Below, in pieces: positions 37,508-45,500 of a stretch of 64,000 nt of DNA. The number at the start of each line of letters is the position of its first letter. Position 1 is the stretch's first letter. The stretch is taken from contig PCUU01000041.1 of NCBI GenBank assembly GCA_002786855.1, forward strand, positions 1 through 64,000. The letters run 5' to 3'. The notes beneath the pieces are model-generated. The model was not told the DNA's origin, searched no databases, and saw nothing but the letters and a program-made list of their open reading frames with translations. Source of the stretch: Cytophagales bacterium CG12_big_fil_rev_8_21_14_0_65_40_12. Lineage in GTDB: Bacteria > Bacteroidota > Bacteroidia > Cytophagales > Cyclobacteriaceae. The position numbers and the translations under genes are program-made.

Positions 37508-37638
37508 AGTTAAAATCGACTAAGCACAGGAAAAAAATTTAGTGCATTTAAACGGTTTAAAGCTAATTTCGAACGTTTGCATAACATTATAATTCCCTCA
37601 CATTCAGAACATTATTTCTTATCGATTATTTTAATGCA

Positions 37639-37646
37639 TATTTTTG
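37639..37646 (+). promoter_or_regulatory. -7 promoter box of the ligase operon
   Basis: TATTTTTG matches TAnnTTTG. A TTTC lies 20 bases upstream as a weak -33 element. The box is 85 bases before the first gene of the + strand ligase operon. Confidence 0.45.
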
Positions 37647-37731
37647 CGCATTCAACAAGAGATAGCTCCACGGATCCTCATCAATCGCTGGAGTTACCCT
37701 AAAGTTGAACTCCAATTTCACAACCAAACGC

Positions 37732-38436
37732 ATGAAAGAAGAATATTTCAAGTGGTACTCTCCTACTTTGAGCAAGGACATCGAGATGCTGGTATATGGC
37801 CATGCTGGGTATCCTGTAATTATTTTTCCTACTACAATGGGAAGATACTATGAAAGCAAGGACTTCAAACTTATAGATTCTGCTGCTTGGTTCCTTGATC
37901 AAGGCTTAATTCAATTGTATTGCGTTGACAGTATCGATTCGCTGAGCTGGTACAATAAAGGAATTCATCCAGCCGACCGTGTTAAAAATCATATCTGGTT
38001 TGATCAGTTCATTATGAACGAAATCGTTGACCCGATCAGAAGACAAAAAAGCATTCCTAAAGTGGCTGTAGCTGGTGCAAGCTTCGGAGGCTTCCATGCC
38101 GCTAACTTTGCTTTTAGGCATCCAGAAAGCGTGAGTCATTTATTCAGTATGAGCGGGGCCTTCAGCACAAAATCCTTCTTGGAAGGATATTATGATGATA
38201 ATGTCTACTTCACCAACCCAATGGACTATTTACCAGGGAACAACCATCCTGATTTATGGCAAATGAAAATCGTTTTAGGCGTTGGAGAATGGGACATTTG
38301 TTTGGATGCTAACCATCAATTATCTAATATTCTAAAGAGTAAAAACATTGATCATTGGTTCGACCTTAGAAAATGGGCTGAGCATGATTGGCCACTTTGG
38401 AGAGATATGTTTCCTCACTATTTATCATTGATTTAA
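37732..38436 (+). CDS. Esterase, first gene of the + strand ligase operon
   Basis: A 234-residue alpha/beta-hydrolase. I start at the ATG at 37732; a TTG 27 bp upstream is unlikely. The likely triad is Ser117 in GASFGG, Asp188 in GVGEWDIC and His218 in WAEHDWPLW. It is short and lacks an export signal, so it should act in the cytoplasm. It is followed by an ATP-grasp ligase (58-bp gap), a GCS2 ligase, a glutaminase-like protein and a second ATP-grasp-like protein. This context suggests it splits or transfers an ester, thioester or peptide bond in the compound the ligases make. Confidence 0.8.
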   Translation: MKEEYFKWYSPTLSKDIEMLVYGHAGYPVIIFPTTMGRYYESKDFKLIDSAAWFLDQGLIQLYCVDSIDSLSWYNKGIHPADRVKNHIWFDQFIMNEIVDPIRRQKSIPKVAVAGASFGGFHAANFAFRHPESVSHLFSMSGAFSTKSFLEGYYDDNVYFTNPMDYLPGNNHPDLWQMKIVLGVGEWDICLDANHQLSNILKSKNIDHWFDLRKWAEHDWPLWRDMFPHYLSLI

Positions 38437-38494
38437 ATCAAGTAACATAATCACATGGATGTCAATCACATGTGAAAAAACCAACAACCTACAC

Positions 38495-39508
38495 ATGAAA
38501 AAAATCGGCATTCTTTTCGGACAAGAAAACACCTTCCCTCATGCATTCATTGAGCGAATCAACGAGAAAAAAATCAAAGGCATCGAAGCCGAGATCGTAA
38601 CAGTCGATATGGTGCAGCAGGCTGCCCCTACTGACTATGCGGTGATTATCGATCGTATTTCACAAGATGTTCCTTTCTACAGAGCTTACTTAAAAAATGC
38701 GGCTATTGGCGGTACTGCTGTAATCAACAACCCATTTTGGTGGAGTGCCGATGAAAAATTCTTCAACAACGCTTTGGCAGAACAAATTGGTGTTCCCGTT
38801 CCGAAAACGGTGATCCTTCCTTCACACAAAAGACCTGATGATACTTCAGAAACTTCTTTCAGAAATATGGCTTATCCATTAAGCTGGGGTAAAATTTTCG
38901 ATTATATCGGTTTTCCTGCTTATATGAAACCACACGCTGGTGGTGGCTGGAAAAGCGTTTACCAAGTCTCTGATGCCAATGACCTTTTCGCAAAACATGC
39001 TGAAACTGATCAATTGGTGATGATGCTTCAAGAAGAAATCAAATTCACTGAGTATTTCAGATGTTATGCGCTTGGCGGTACGAACATACACATCATGCAA
39101 TACGAACCAAGAAATCCTCATCATTTAAGGTATGTAAGAGATGCCGCACCTGTGGCTGCAAGCCTTTTGAAAACGATCAAGGACTATTGCATTAAACTAA
39201 ATCAAGCTTTAGGTTACGACTTTAACACAGTTGAATTTGCGGTGAGAGATGGTATTCCTTACGCCATTGATTTCTGTAACCCAGCACCAGATGCTGATAT
39301 CAATTCAGTGGGTCAAGATAACTTTGATTGGATCGTTGAAAATGCAGCTAATTTGGCGATTAGCAGAGCTAAAGCTCAAAAACCTGGACAAATGAACCTG
39401 ACTTGGGGAACCTTCATCAGCAACCAGTTTGCGGCAAAAGCTCCAGTGGCCAAAGCTGCGACAACCACAAAAACCGCAGCTGCGAAAAAAGCCCCAAAAA
39501 AGGCTTAA
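38495..39508 (+). CDS. ATP-grasp ligase with a Lys/Ala-rich C-terminal tail
   Basis: A 337-residue ATP-grasp amidoligase of the RimK-like type, expected to activate a carboxylate as acyl phosphate and join it to an amine. The ATP-binding Lys145 lies in FPAYMKPHAGGGW, the hinge in MMLQEEIKF, and the metal ligands in NTVEFAV (Glu247) and IDFCNPAPD (Asp259, Asn262). The start is the ATG at 38495, which gives MKKIGILFGQ. The last 26 residues (312-337) are a low-complexity Ala/Lys/Thr/Pro tail like a histone-H1 end, odd for an enzyme; it may bind nucleic acid or an acidic partner. It lies in a five-gene operon with other ligases. Confidence 0.85.
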   Translation: MKKIGILFGQENTFPHAFIERINEKKIKGIEAEIVTVDMVQQAAPTDYAVIIDRISQDVPFYRAYLKNAAIGGTAVINNPFWWSADEKFFNNALAEQIGVPVPKTVILPSHKRPDDTSETSFRNMAYPLSWGKIFDYIGFPAYMKPHAGGGWKSVYQVSDANDLFAKHAETDQLVMMLQEEIKFTEYFRCYALGGTNIHIMQYEPRNPHHLRYVRDAAPVAASLLKTIKDYCIKLNQALGYDFNTVEFAVRDGIPYAIDFCNPAPDADINSVGQDNFDWIVENAANLAISRAKAQKPGQMNLTWGTFISNQFAAKAPVAKAATTTKTAAAKKAPKKA

Positions 39509-39534
39509 TTATCTCGCAAAAGTAATTGTAAGCC

Positions 39535-39561
39535 GAAGAACCTATTTATATTAGGTTCTTC
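39535..39561 (+). other. Perfect 10-bp hairpin between two operon genes
   Basis: GAAGAACCTA and TAGGTTCTTC pair around a 7-base loop, between the ATP-grasp and GCS2 genes. There is no T run, so it could lower downstream expression, protect the upstream mRNA or mark a processing site. Confidence 0.6.
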
Positions 39562-39588
39562 TAACATCACAAATCAACCTAACCATTT

Positions 39589-40683
39589 ATGCAATTTACT
39601 TTAGGCATTGAAGAGGAATACCAAGTCATCGACCCAACCAGTCGAGGATTGATTTCACATGACCAAAAAATCATTCGCGAGGCTGAAAAAGTGATGGCCA
39701 ACCAAGCCACACCAGAAATGCATGAAGCAATGGTGGAAGTGGGTACTAAAATCTGCCGTGATATCAATGATGCGCGTGAACAGGTTACCTATTTGCGAAA
39801 AAGCATTTCTGACATTTCAACAAGTTTAGGTTATCGCATTGGCGCAGCAGGTTGTCATCCTTTTTCTCATTGGGCAGATCAACCCATCACTCCTAAAGAG
39901 CGATATCGTATTCTAATTGATGAATTACAGGATATAGCCAGATCAAACCTGATTTTTGGCTTGCACGTGCATGTAGGCATTGAAGATAAGTCTATGGCTC
40001 TGCACATTGCAAACTCCATTCGCTACTTCTTGCCTCACGTTTATGCTCTTTCCACCAACTCCCCTTTTTGGGAAGGAAGGAATACTGGCTTTAAATCTTT
40101 CAGACCCAAAGTATTCGATAAATTCCCTCGGACTGGCATTCCGGATTACTTCGAAAGCATTTCAGAATACAACGACTATATCAATCTATTGATCAAAACA
40201 GGTTGTATTGACGAGGCCACAAAAATCTGGTGGGACGTTCGTTTGCATCCTGTCTATTCCACAATTGAGGTTCGGATTTGTGATATTCCGTTGACAGTTG
40301 ATGAAACTATCGCTATAGCTGCATTGATTCAAGCCATTGTTGCTAAGTTAGTTAAGCTAAGACAAAGCAACATGAACTTCATCAGCTATAAGCGATCGCT
40401 CATTGCCGAAAACAAATGGAGAGCAGGTCGTCATGGCATTGATGGGAAGCTGATTGATTTTGGTCAAGAAAAGCAAGTACCGGTGAAGGAACTCATTCCT
40501 GAATTGATTGATTTCGTTGATGATGTTTTAGACGAATTAGGATCAAGACATGAGATGGAAGGCATTTTCAAAATTCTTGAGAATGGTACAGGAGCGGATC
40601 GTCAGTTGAAAGTTTTTAAAGATACGGGCAGTATTACTGACGTTGTAGATTTTATAATTAAAGAAACAGTACACGGCTTATAG
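39589..40683 (+). CDS. GCS2-family carboxylate-amine ligase (YbdK-like)
   Basis: A 364-residue member of the glutamate-cysteine-ligase 2 family. It has the opening motif FTLGIEEEYQVID with metal-binding Glu residues, the central HVHVGI block, and a later EVRICDIP segment. YbdK-type enzymes make a gamma-glutamyl amide, classically with cysteine, at low efficiency; the partner amine here is unknown. It is the third gene of the + strand operon, with two ATP-grasp proteins and a glutaminase-like protein. The combination suggests stepwise assembly of a gamma-glutamyl peptide. Confidence 0.92.
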   Translation: MQFTLGIEEEYQVIDPTSRGLISHDQKIIREAEKVMANQATPEMHEAMVEVGTKICRDINDAREQVTYLRKSISDISTSLGYRIGAAGCHPFSHWADQPITPKERYRILIDELQDIARSNLIFGLHVHVGIEDKSMALHIANSIRYFLPHVYALSTNSPFWEGRNTGFKSFRPKVFDKFPRTGIPDYFESISEYNDYINLLIKTGCIDEATKIWWDVRLHPVYSTIEVRICDIPLTVDETIAIAALIQAIVAKLVKLRQSNMNFISYKRSLIAENKWRAGRHGIDGKLIDFGQEKQVPVKELIPELIDFVDDVLDELGSRHEMEGIFKILENGTGADRQLKVFKDTGSITDVVDFIIKETVHGL

Positions 40684-40713
40684 TCGGTATTTTGGTTGGG
40701 AAGAGGGAAAGCG

Positions 40714-41538
40714 ATGAAGCAGAATAAACTAAGGTTAGCGATTCTAGACATGAACAATGGCACTCCAAATCAGGGGATGCGCTGTTTAAGAGAAATTGCT
40801 GATAGATATAAAGATCAATTAGATTGGGACGAATTTGACGTAAGGCAAAAAAATGAATTGCCTGACTTGAGTTACGACCTCTATATTTCGAGCGGTGGCC
40901 CTGGAAGTCCACTTGATGGCGATACATGGAAAAAGAATTTTTTTAATCTTATTGATGCTGCTTGGATCCACAATCAGCAAGAAGACAGCTCAAAAAAGCA
41001 CTTTTTCTTCATTTGCCATTCCTTTCAGTTGGCATGCGAACACTTCAATTTAGGTACGATTACCAAGCGTAAAAGCACTTCATTCGGAGTCTATCCTATT
41101 CATAAAAATAAAGCAGGTAGAAAAGAGCCTTTGTTTGATGGCTTGAGTGACCCCTACTATGCAGTTGACTCTAGAGATTGGCAATTAATTCAGCCTAAGC
41201 TCAAGGTTTTTGCAGAACACGGTGCCAAGGTATTGAGCTTAGAAAAGATCAGAACGCATGTGGAGTATGAACGCGCAATTATGGCTGTACGCTTTTCACC
41301 TGAATTTATTGGCACTCAATTTCATCCAGAAGCTGATGCACAAGGCATGAAAACGCATTTCGAAAAAACCGAGAACAGAGAAAAGGTAATCAAGAACTTC
41401 GGAATTGAACGCTATGATGACATGATGTTGATGCTTGAAGATCCCAATAAAATTGAATTGACCCATAGCATTATCTTACCAAACTTCATAGAGTCTTCGA
41501 TCCAAAAGCTTCAAGAACAAGAATTAGCCGTTTTGTAA
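40714..41538 (+). CDS. Class I glutamine-amidotransferase-like protein
   Basis: A 274-residue protein with the complete Cys/His/Glu glutaminase triad: Cys101 in FICHSFQ, and His204/Glu206 in TQFHPE. SGGPGSP near residue 60 is the oxyanion-side loop. The elbow has Cys-His-Ser where most members have Cys-x-Gly, so it is atypical. A synthetase domain is missing, so it either passes ammonia to a partner or acts as a gamma-glutamyl hydrolase like PuuD. I chose the Met at 40714. The next gene begins two bases after its stop codon, so the two are tightly coupled. Confidence 0.82.
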   Translation: MKQNKLRLAILDMNNGTPNQGMRCLREIADRYKDQLDWDEFDVRQKNELPDLSYDLYISSGGPGSPLDGDTWKKNFFNLIDAAWIHNQQEDSSKKHFFFICHSFQLACEHFNLGTITKRKSTSFGVYPIHKNKAGRKEPLFDGLSDPYYAVDSRDWQLIQPKLKVFAEHGAKVLSLEKIRTHVEYERAIMAVRFSPEFIGTQFHPEADAQGMKTHFEKTENREKVIKNFGIERYDDMMLMLEDPNKIELTHSIILPNFIESSIQKLQEQELAVL

Positions 41539-41539
41539 T

Positions 41540-42736
41540 ATGATCAAGTCTTACCGCTCCATTTTCAATCAAGAATTTACGCCAGCAAAGTATCAGGCTT
41601 TTTTAAATGGTGTTGGAGCGGAATACGACCATATGCCGAAGTTCAGGGTTGCTGAAACGCCTGTTTTTATTCCAAAGCTGCTTCAAGAAAGGTTATTAGA
41701 AGCCTGTGAAGAAATCAATCAGGTGCTTATGCTGCCTGAATTTAAGGAAATGACTAAGGATGCCATTAAAGCGCCAATGGTCAATGTGCCAAATGAAGAT
41801 GAGCATTCTAAATTCATTCAGCTCGACTTTGGGGTTTGCTTAGATGAACATGGCGACCCAATCCCAATGTTGATTGAGCTGCAAGGATTTCCTTCGCTCT
41901 ACTTTTTTCAAGACTTACTTTCCAGAAAATACAAAGAACACTTCAACATCCCTGAAGGCTTTAGCAGCCATGTGAGTGGAGTCAGCCGAGAGCAATACTT
42001 GGCCATGCTCAAAAAAGAGATTGTTGGTGATGCTGATCCAAAAAATGTGGTACTTCTCGAAGTTGAGCCTGAAAAACAGACGACTTATATTGACTTGTTA
42101 GCTACTTCAAGAGTTCTTGGTATCAAAACCTTGTGCATTTCTGCACTAAAGAAGGAAGGAAAGTCCCTTTATTACATTGACGAAGCTGGCGTGAAAGTCA
42201 AAGTAGAACGCATCTATAATCGAATCATCTTTGATGAATTAGACCAAAGAACCGACCTGAAAAGAGAATTCTATTTTGAAGATGAAGTGGATGTACATTG
42301 GGTGGGACATCCCAATTGGTTCTTTAGAATCAGTAAGTACACCATGCCATTTTTAAAGAGCAAATACGTTCCTGAAACTCGTTTCTTGAGTGATGTTAGT
42401 GAATATCCTACCGATTTAGAGAATTACGTTTTGAAGCCGCTTTATTCATTTGCAGGCAGTGGCGTTAAAATCAATATCACTAAAGCCGACTTGGATGAAA
42501 TTAGCGACAAAGAGAATTTCATCCTTCAAAAAAAGGTCGCTTATGCCCCTATTGTTGAAACCATGGACGTTCCCGCGAAATGCGAAATCCGCATGATGAC
42601 CGTTTGGAATGACCAGGAGCAAAAAGCACAGGTAGTCAATAACCTGGTGCGCTTAAGCAAGGGCGAAATGATTGGCGTCCGCTATAACAAAGACAAAGAA
42701 TGGGTCGGTGGTAGCGTAGGCTTTTTTGAACCTTAA
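41540..42736 (+). CDS. Probable circularly permuted ATP-grasp ligase (GspS-like)
   Basis: A 398-residue protein without a signal peptide. The C-terminal half carries an ATP-grasp Lys (299, YVLKPL), a Gly-rich loop (304-309) and the hinge ENFILQKK; EIRMM (349-353) follows. The N-terminal half has QLDFGVCLDEHGDPIPMLIE with Asp96 and Glu113, the order seen in glutathionylspermidine-synthase-like, circularly permuted ATP-grasp enzymes, where a D..E-x-N motif binds metal before the Lys. Here the usual Asn is Gln115. KVERIYNRII (about 221-230) resembles another GspS segment. It would add an amine to a carboxylate, possibly on the product of the upstream GCS2 ligase. I infer this from motif order; it has not been shown. 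Confidence 0.72.
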   Translation: MIKSYRSIFNQEFTPAKYQAFLNGVGAEYDHMPKFRVAETPVFIPKLLQERLLEACEEINQVLMLPEFKEMTKDAIKAPMVNVPNEDEHSKFIQLDFGVCLDEHGDPIPMLIELQGFPSLYFFQDLLSRKYKEHFNIPEGFSSHVSGVSREQYLAMLKKEIVGDADPKNVVLLEVEPEKQTTYIDLLATSRVLGIKTLCISALKKEGKSLYYIDEAGVKVKVERIYNRIIFDELDQRTDLKREFYFEDEVDVHWVGHPNWFFRISKYTMPFLKSKYVPETRFLSDVSEYPTDLENYVLKPLYSFAGSGVKINITKADLDEISDKENFILQKKVAYAPIVETMDVPAKCEIRMMTVWNDQEQKAQVVNNLVRLSKGEMIGVRYNKDKEWVGGSVGFFEP

Positions 42737-42771
42737 TTGGTTTCAGCCGAATCTTTCAATAAACCGCATGG

Positions 42772-43307
42772 ACAGTTCGCCCCGATGGGGCATTTGATTT
42801 TCAGATTCTCTTTTTTCTATTAACAGGTCACTCCTACGGAGTTCTCTTTAATCCTATTTCAATACTACTATTAAAAGGCCGTCCCGAATGGGACTAATGT
42901 ATCATAAATAGAGCTGCACCAATCTTGATCATTCACTTAGTCATTCTAACAGTTCGCCCTGCTGGGGCTTATTTGTGAATCTTTTATCCTTTCTATTAAA
43001 AGGCCCTTCCTATGGTACTGAAATGTCCTATAGTTCAGGCATCCTAATCTGACATTTAGTTTTTACTTTAGCCCCAAGGGGTGTTCTGTTAATAGCAAAA
43101 TTCATAATCTAAATTCAATTCACTAGCCCCAGAGGGGCGTACTATTAATAGCACAATTCAAGATTAAGTTAATGAGCCCCAGAGGGGCAATCTGTTAATA
43201 GAGAATATTCTCGATTTAGGGAAAAGGAAAGAGCCCCAGAGGGGCGATCCTATTAATAGAATGGTCATCATATATATCGTTGAGCCCCATCGGGGCGGCC
43301 TGTCAAT
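42772..43307. repeat. REP palindrome array, left of the transposase
   Basis: About ten units of a GC-rich palindrome (GCCCCAGAGGGGC and variants) with a conserved tail CTGTTAATAG or its complement. Units near 42772, 42816, 42868, 42947 and 42991 carry the tail before the palindrome; units near 43071, 43126, 43176, 43233 and 43283 carry it after. The change of orientation makes BIME-like pairs. The last tail overlaps the transposase stop codon. The array fills the gene-free stretch 42737-43306. Confidence 0.85.
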
Positions 43308-43765
43308 CAAAGCCAATCAAACAGATATTTCTCTTCATATTCCACATTGAACCGGTTTAAAAATTCAATGTATTCATCTTTGAAGCTTGTCTTTAAATGG
43401 TGTTGCTCTTGGTTGTTGATGTATTTCACAACCACATCAATTTGCGATTGGGCATAAGAGAAGGCACCATAACCTGATTGCCATTCAAACTTGCCCCTAA
43501 CCCATTTTTTATCATTGATGAATTTTGAAGCACCCGCCTTAATATCACGAATGAAATCAGAAATCATGACATCAGGTTTGAAACTGACCAACATATGGGT
43601 ATGGTCTGGCATGCAATAAATGGCAAACAGTTTTTGATTTCGTTGAGCAACAATTCCTGAAATATATTTCTGAAGCTCTTCTCTATTTTCTTTCGTAACA
43701 AGGCTTTGCCTGCCTTTTACAGCAAAGACAAATTGAATGTAGATTTGGGTATAGGTATTAGCCAT
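43307..43765 (-). CDS. REP-associated tyrosine transposase (IS200-like, RAYT)
   Basis: A 152-residue HUH nuclease of the Y1 transposase group. The metal-binding HTH pair lies in MPDHTHMLVSF, and the active Tyr lies in VVKYINNQEQHH; FEWQSGYGAFSYAQSQ is typical of the Bacteroidetes branch. There are no IS ends or second orf; instead REP palindromes with a shared tail lie on both sides. This fits a domesticated RAYT, which can cut and mobilise REP sequences in trans. The gene is intact and may still be active. Confidence 0.9.
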   Translation of the reverse strand: MANTYTQIYIQFVFAVKGRQSLVTKENREELQKYISGIVAQRNQKLFAIYCMPDHTHMLVSFKPDVMISDFIRDIKAGASKFINDKKWVRGKFEWQSGYGAFSYAQSQIDVVVKYINNQEQHHLKTSFKDEYIEFLNRFNVEYEEKYLFDWL

Positions 43766-44072
43766 ATTACAGGTCGCCCCGATGGGGCTTTTTTGTTAAA
43801 TTTCTTTCTCCTATTAACAGGCCGTCCCGGTGGGACTATTCAATTCTATCTAAATAAAACTGTAATCTTAATCATTCATGCAGGTGCAAAACAGATCACT
43901 CGGCTTTGGCTTTTATGTGCTAAATTTATCTCTTCTTATTAGAAGATAACTCCTAAAGAGTTTTTGCCCGTTATTTTGCAATATATTACCAAACAAAATA
44001 GCAACAATATTCAAATCATACAACATGAAGACTGTCGCTTGACCTAGCTCCAGCGAGGCAATTCTGTTAATT
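43766..44072. repeat. REP palindromes, right of the transposase
   Basis: Further units of the same family: a good one at about 43766-43789 (ACAGGTCGCCCCGATGGGGC) directly before the transposase start, another near 43811-43837, a decayed one near 43932-43960, and one in opposite orientation near 44044-44072 that runs into the MITE-like element. The rest of the gene-free stretch 43766-44276 holds only that element and AT-rich sequence. Confidence 0.75.
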
Positions 44073-44243
44073 AAACCCGATTTATGCAATAGAAATCGTG
44101 ATGATGGCGTAAATCACAAAGAATCAGGAAGTTTGGCTTAAATAGCATAGCAGCGCTATGGTGAGAAGACAAACGAAGCAGAGCGACTGATTCAAAGTGA
44201 GTTGCGTCAGTAATAGAAAGTCTATTACATAATTCGGGTTAAA
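44071..44243. mobile_element. 173-bp MITE-like element with terminal inverted repeats
   Basis: The left end TTAAACCCGATTTATGCAAT continues to AGA, and the right end is its imperfect inverse (reverse complement TTTAACCCGAATTATGTAAT, also followed by AGA); 19 of 23 end bases agree. The interior is non-coding and has a CATAGC/GCTATG dyad. No transposase gene of this type is in the window, and no clear target-site duplication is seen. The short length and the paired ends suggest a non-autonomous element mobilised in trans. Confidence 0.65.
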
Positions 44244-44276
44244 GACAAACTAGTGCTACTTACCTTGTTGGCCTTC

Positions 44277-45479
44277 CTAATTCACCGATTTATTGGGGGC
44301 TGGGGCGCTAGCGTGAAATTCATTGGCAATTCGCTGCGTGTATTTATCCAGCAAATCTAAAATCGTCAGCTGCGAATCGGAGCTTACAATCACTCCAACA
44401 TGCCAAGCCTTGTTCATCTTCCAAACAATCTCCGTATCATTAAAACTGGACATATCTGGGTGTTCAAAACGGCTTAATGATACCACAATTCCTGCGTATT
44501 TCTTCTTGACTTCGGGCAATTGATATTCGTAGCCTTTCAAAACGGCATCCTCAATTTTAGCCCATTCCGCCCACAAATTAATACCTGAGGCTGCCTCTAC
44601 CATTTCGGCAAGGTTGGCTCCTCCTACCCTTGAAGAAGTCTCTAAAAAGAAGTATTCTCCTGTGGCGTGAGATTTTATAAACTCAGAATGTGAAGCACTA
44701 TGCTTCAGGCCAAAAGCCTTCATCACCTGCTTATTCAGTTTTGTGAGCCCTTTGTCATCAGCAGAATTCAATTCCATGGTCACTGATCTGAAAATCCCAC
44801 CGCCATGCGCCACTTCGAAAGGCGTATCAAGGTATTTACTCACTCTGGTGAAAATCACCTTATCATTGTAATTCAATGAATCTACATGATAAACATCGCC
44901 AGGGGCGAATTTCTCAACGAGGTAATTATGGCGATTATCTCCTAAATCATGGGCCACTTGCCAAAGCTCATCTTTAGAATGAATCTTTTTAATCCCAGTT
45001 GCTGAAGCTTCAGACCTTGGTTTGATCAGCCATGGCGCAGGAACCGTATCCGCAAACAGATTGATGGCATCATCATTGAAAAGGGCCGTGAACTCAGGAA
45101 TAGGAATCCCCGCATCTTTAGACTTGATGCGCATCGCAAGTTTATCCCTAAAATAGCGGGAAGTAGTCTCTCCCATGCCGGGCATACGGAAATGCTCTCT
45201 GAGCGTAGCTACTTTTTCAACATCAAAATCATCAAGGGCTACAAATCGATCAAAATGAATTGACCTGAATTTGAAAGCTAAACCAGCAAGCACTTGCTTA
45301 TCGTCCCATTCATCGATATAGAAAACTTCATCGATAGACTCAAAAGGCCAAGCTTCATGTTCTAACTTCTTTCTGGTTAGAAGGAAAACCCTATTTCCTT
45401 GGGCTTTGCATGATTTCAGAAAATCTTGCCCTTTAAAATAGGTTGAAACACAAAGGAAGTTTAAAGCTTGGTTTGACAT
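44277..45479 (-). CDS. ATP-grasp ligase, third member of the cluster
   Basis: A 400-residue canonical ATP-grasp ligase with carbamoyl-phosphate-synthetase/PurK-like order: a Rossmann-like N-terminus, ATP Lys153 in WLIKPRSEASATGI, the hinge LVEKFAPGD, and metal ligands Glu266 (SEF) and Glu280 in FLETSSRVGGAN. The start at 45479 (MSNQALNFL) fits the family. It is the last gene of an esterase/M17-peptidase/ligase operon that converges on the + strand ligase operon. It probably forms an amide or peptide bond on a small molecule. Confidence 0.88.
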   Translation of the reverse strand: MSNQALNFLCVSTYFKGQDFLKSCKAQGNRVFLLTRKKLEHEAWPFESIDEVFYIDEWDDKQVLAGLAFKFRSIHFDRFVALDDFDVEKVATLREHFRMPGMGETTSRYFRDKLAMRIKSKDAGIPIPEFTALFNDDAINLFADTVPAPWLIKPRSEASATGIKKIHSKDELWQVAHDLGDNRHNYLVEKFAPGDVYHVDSLNYNDKVIFTRVSKYLDTPFEVAHGGGIFRSVTMELNSADDKGLTKLNKQVMKAFGLKHSASHSEFIKSHATGEYFFLETSSRVGGANLAEMVEAASGINLWAEWAKIEDAVLKGYEYQLPEVKKKYAGIVVSLSRFEHPDMSSFNDTEIVWKMNKAWHVGVIVSSDSQLTILDLLDKYTQRIANEFHASAPAPNKSVN

Positions 45480-45500
45480 AATTTGGTCTTTTAGGTTGAC

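Noticed and set aside
42772-43307. CRISPR-like spacing of GCCCC..GGGGC palindromes
   Set aside because: The repeats are short, change orientation and vary in sequence; the neighbour is a RAYT, so REP elements explain them.
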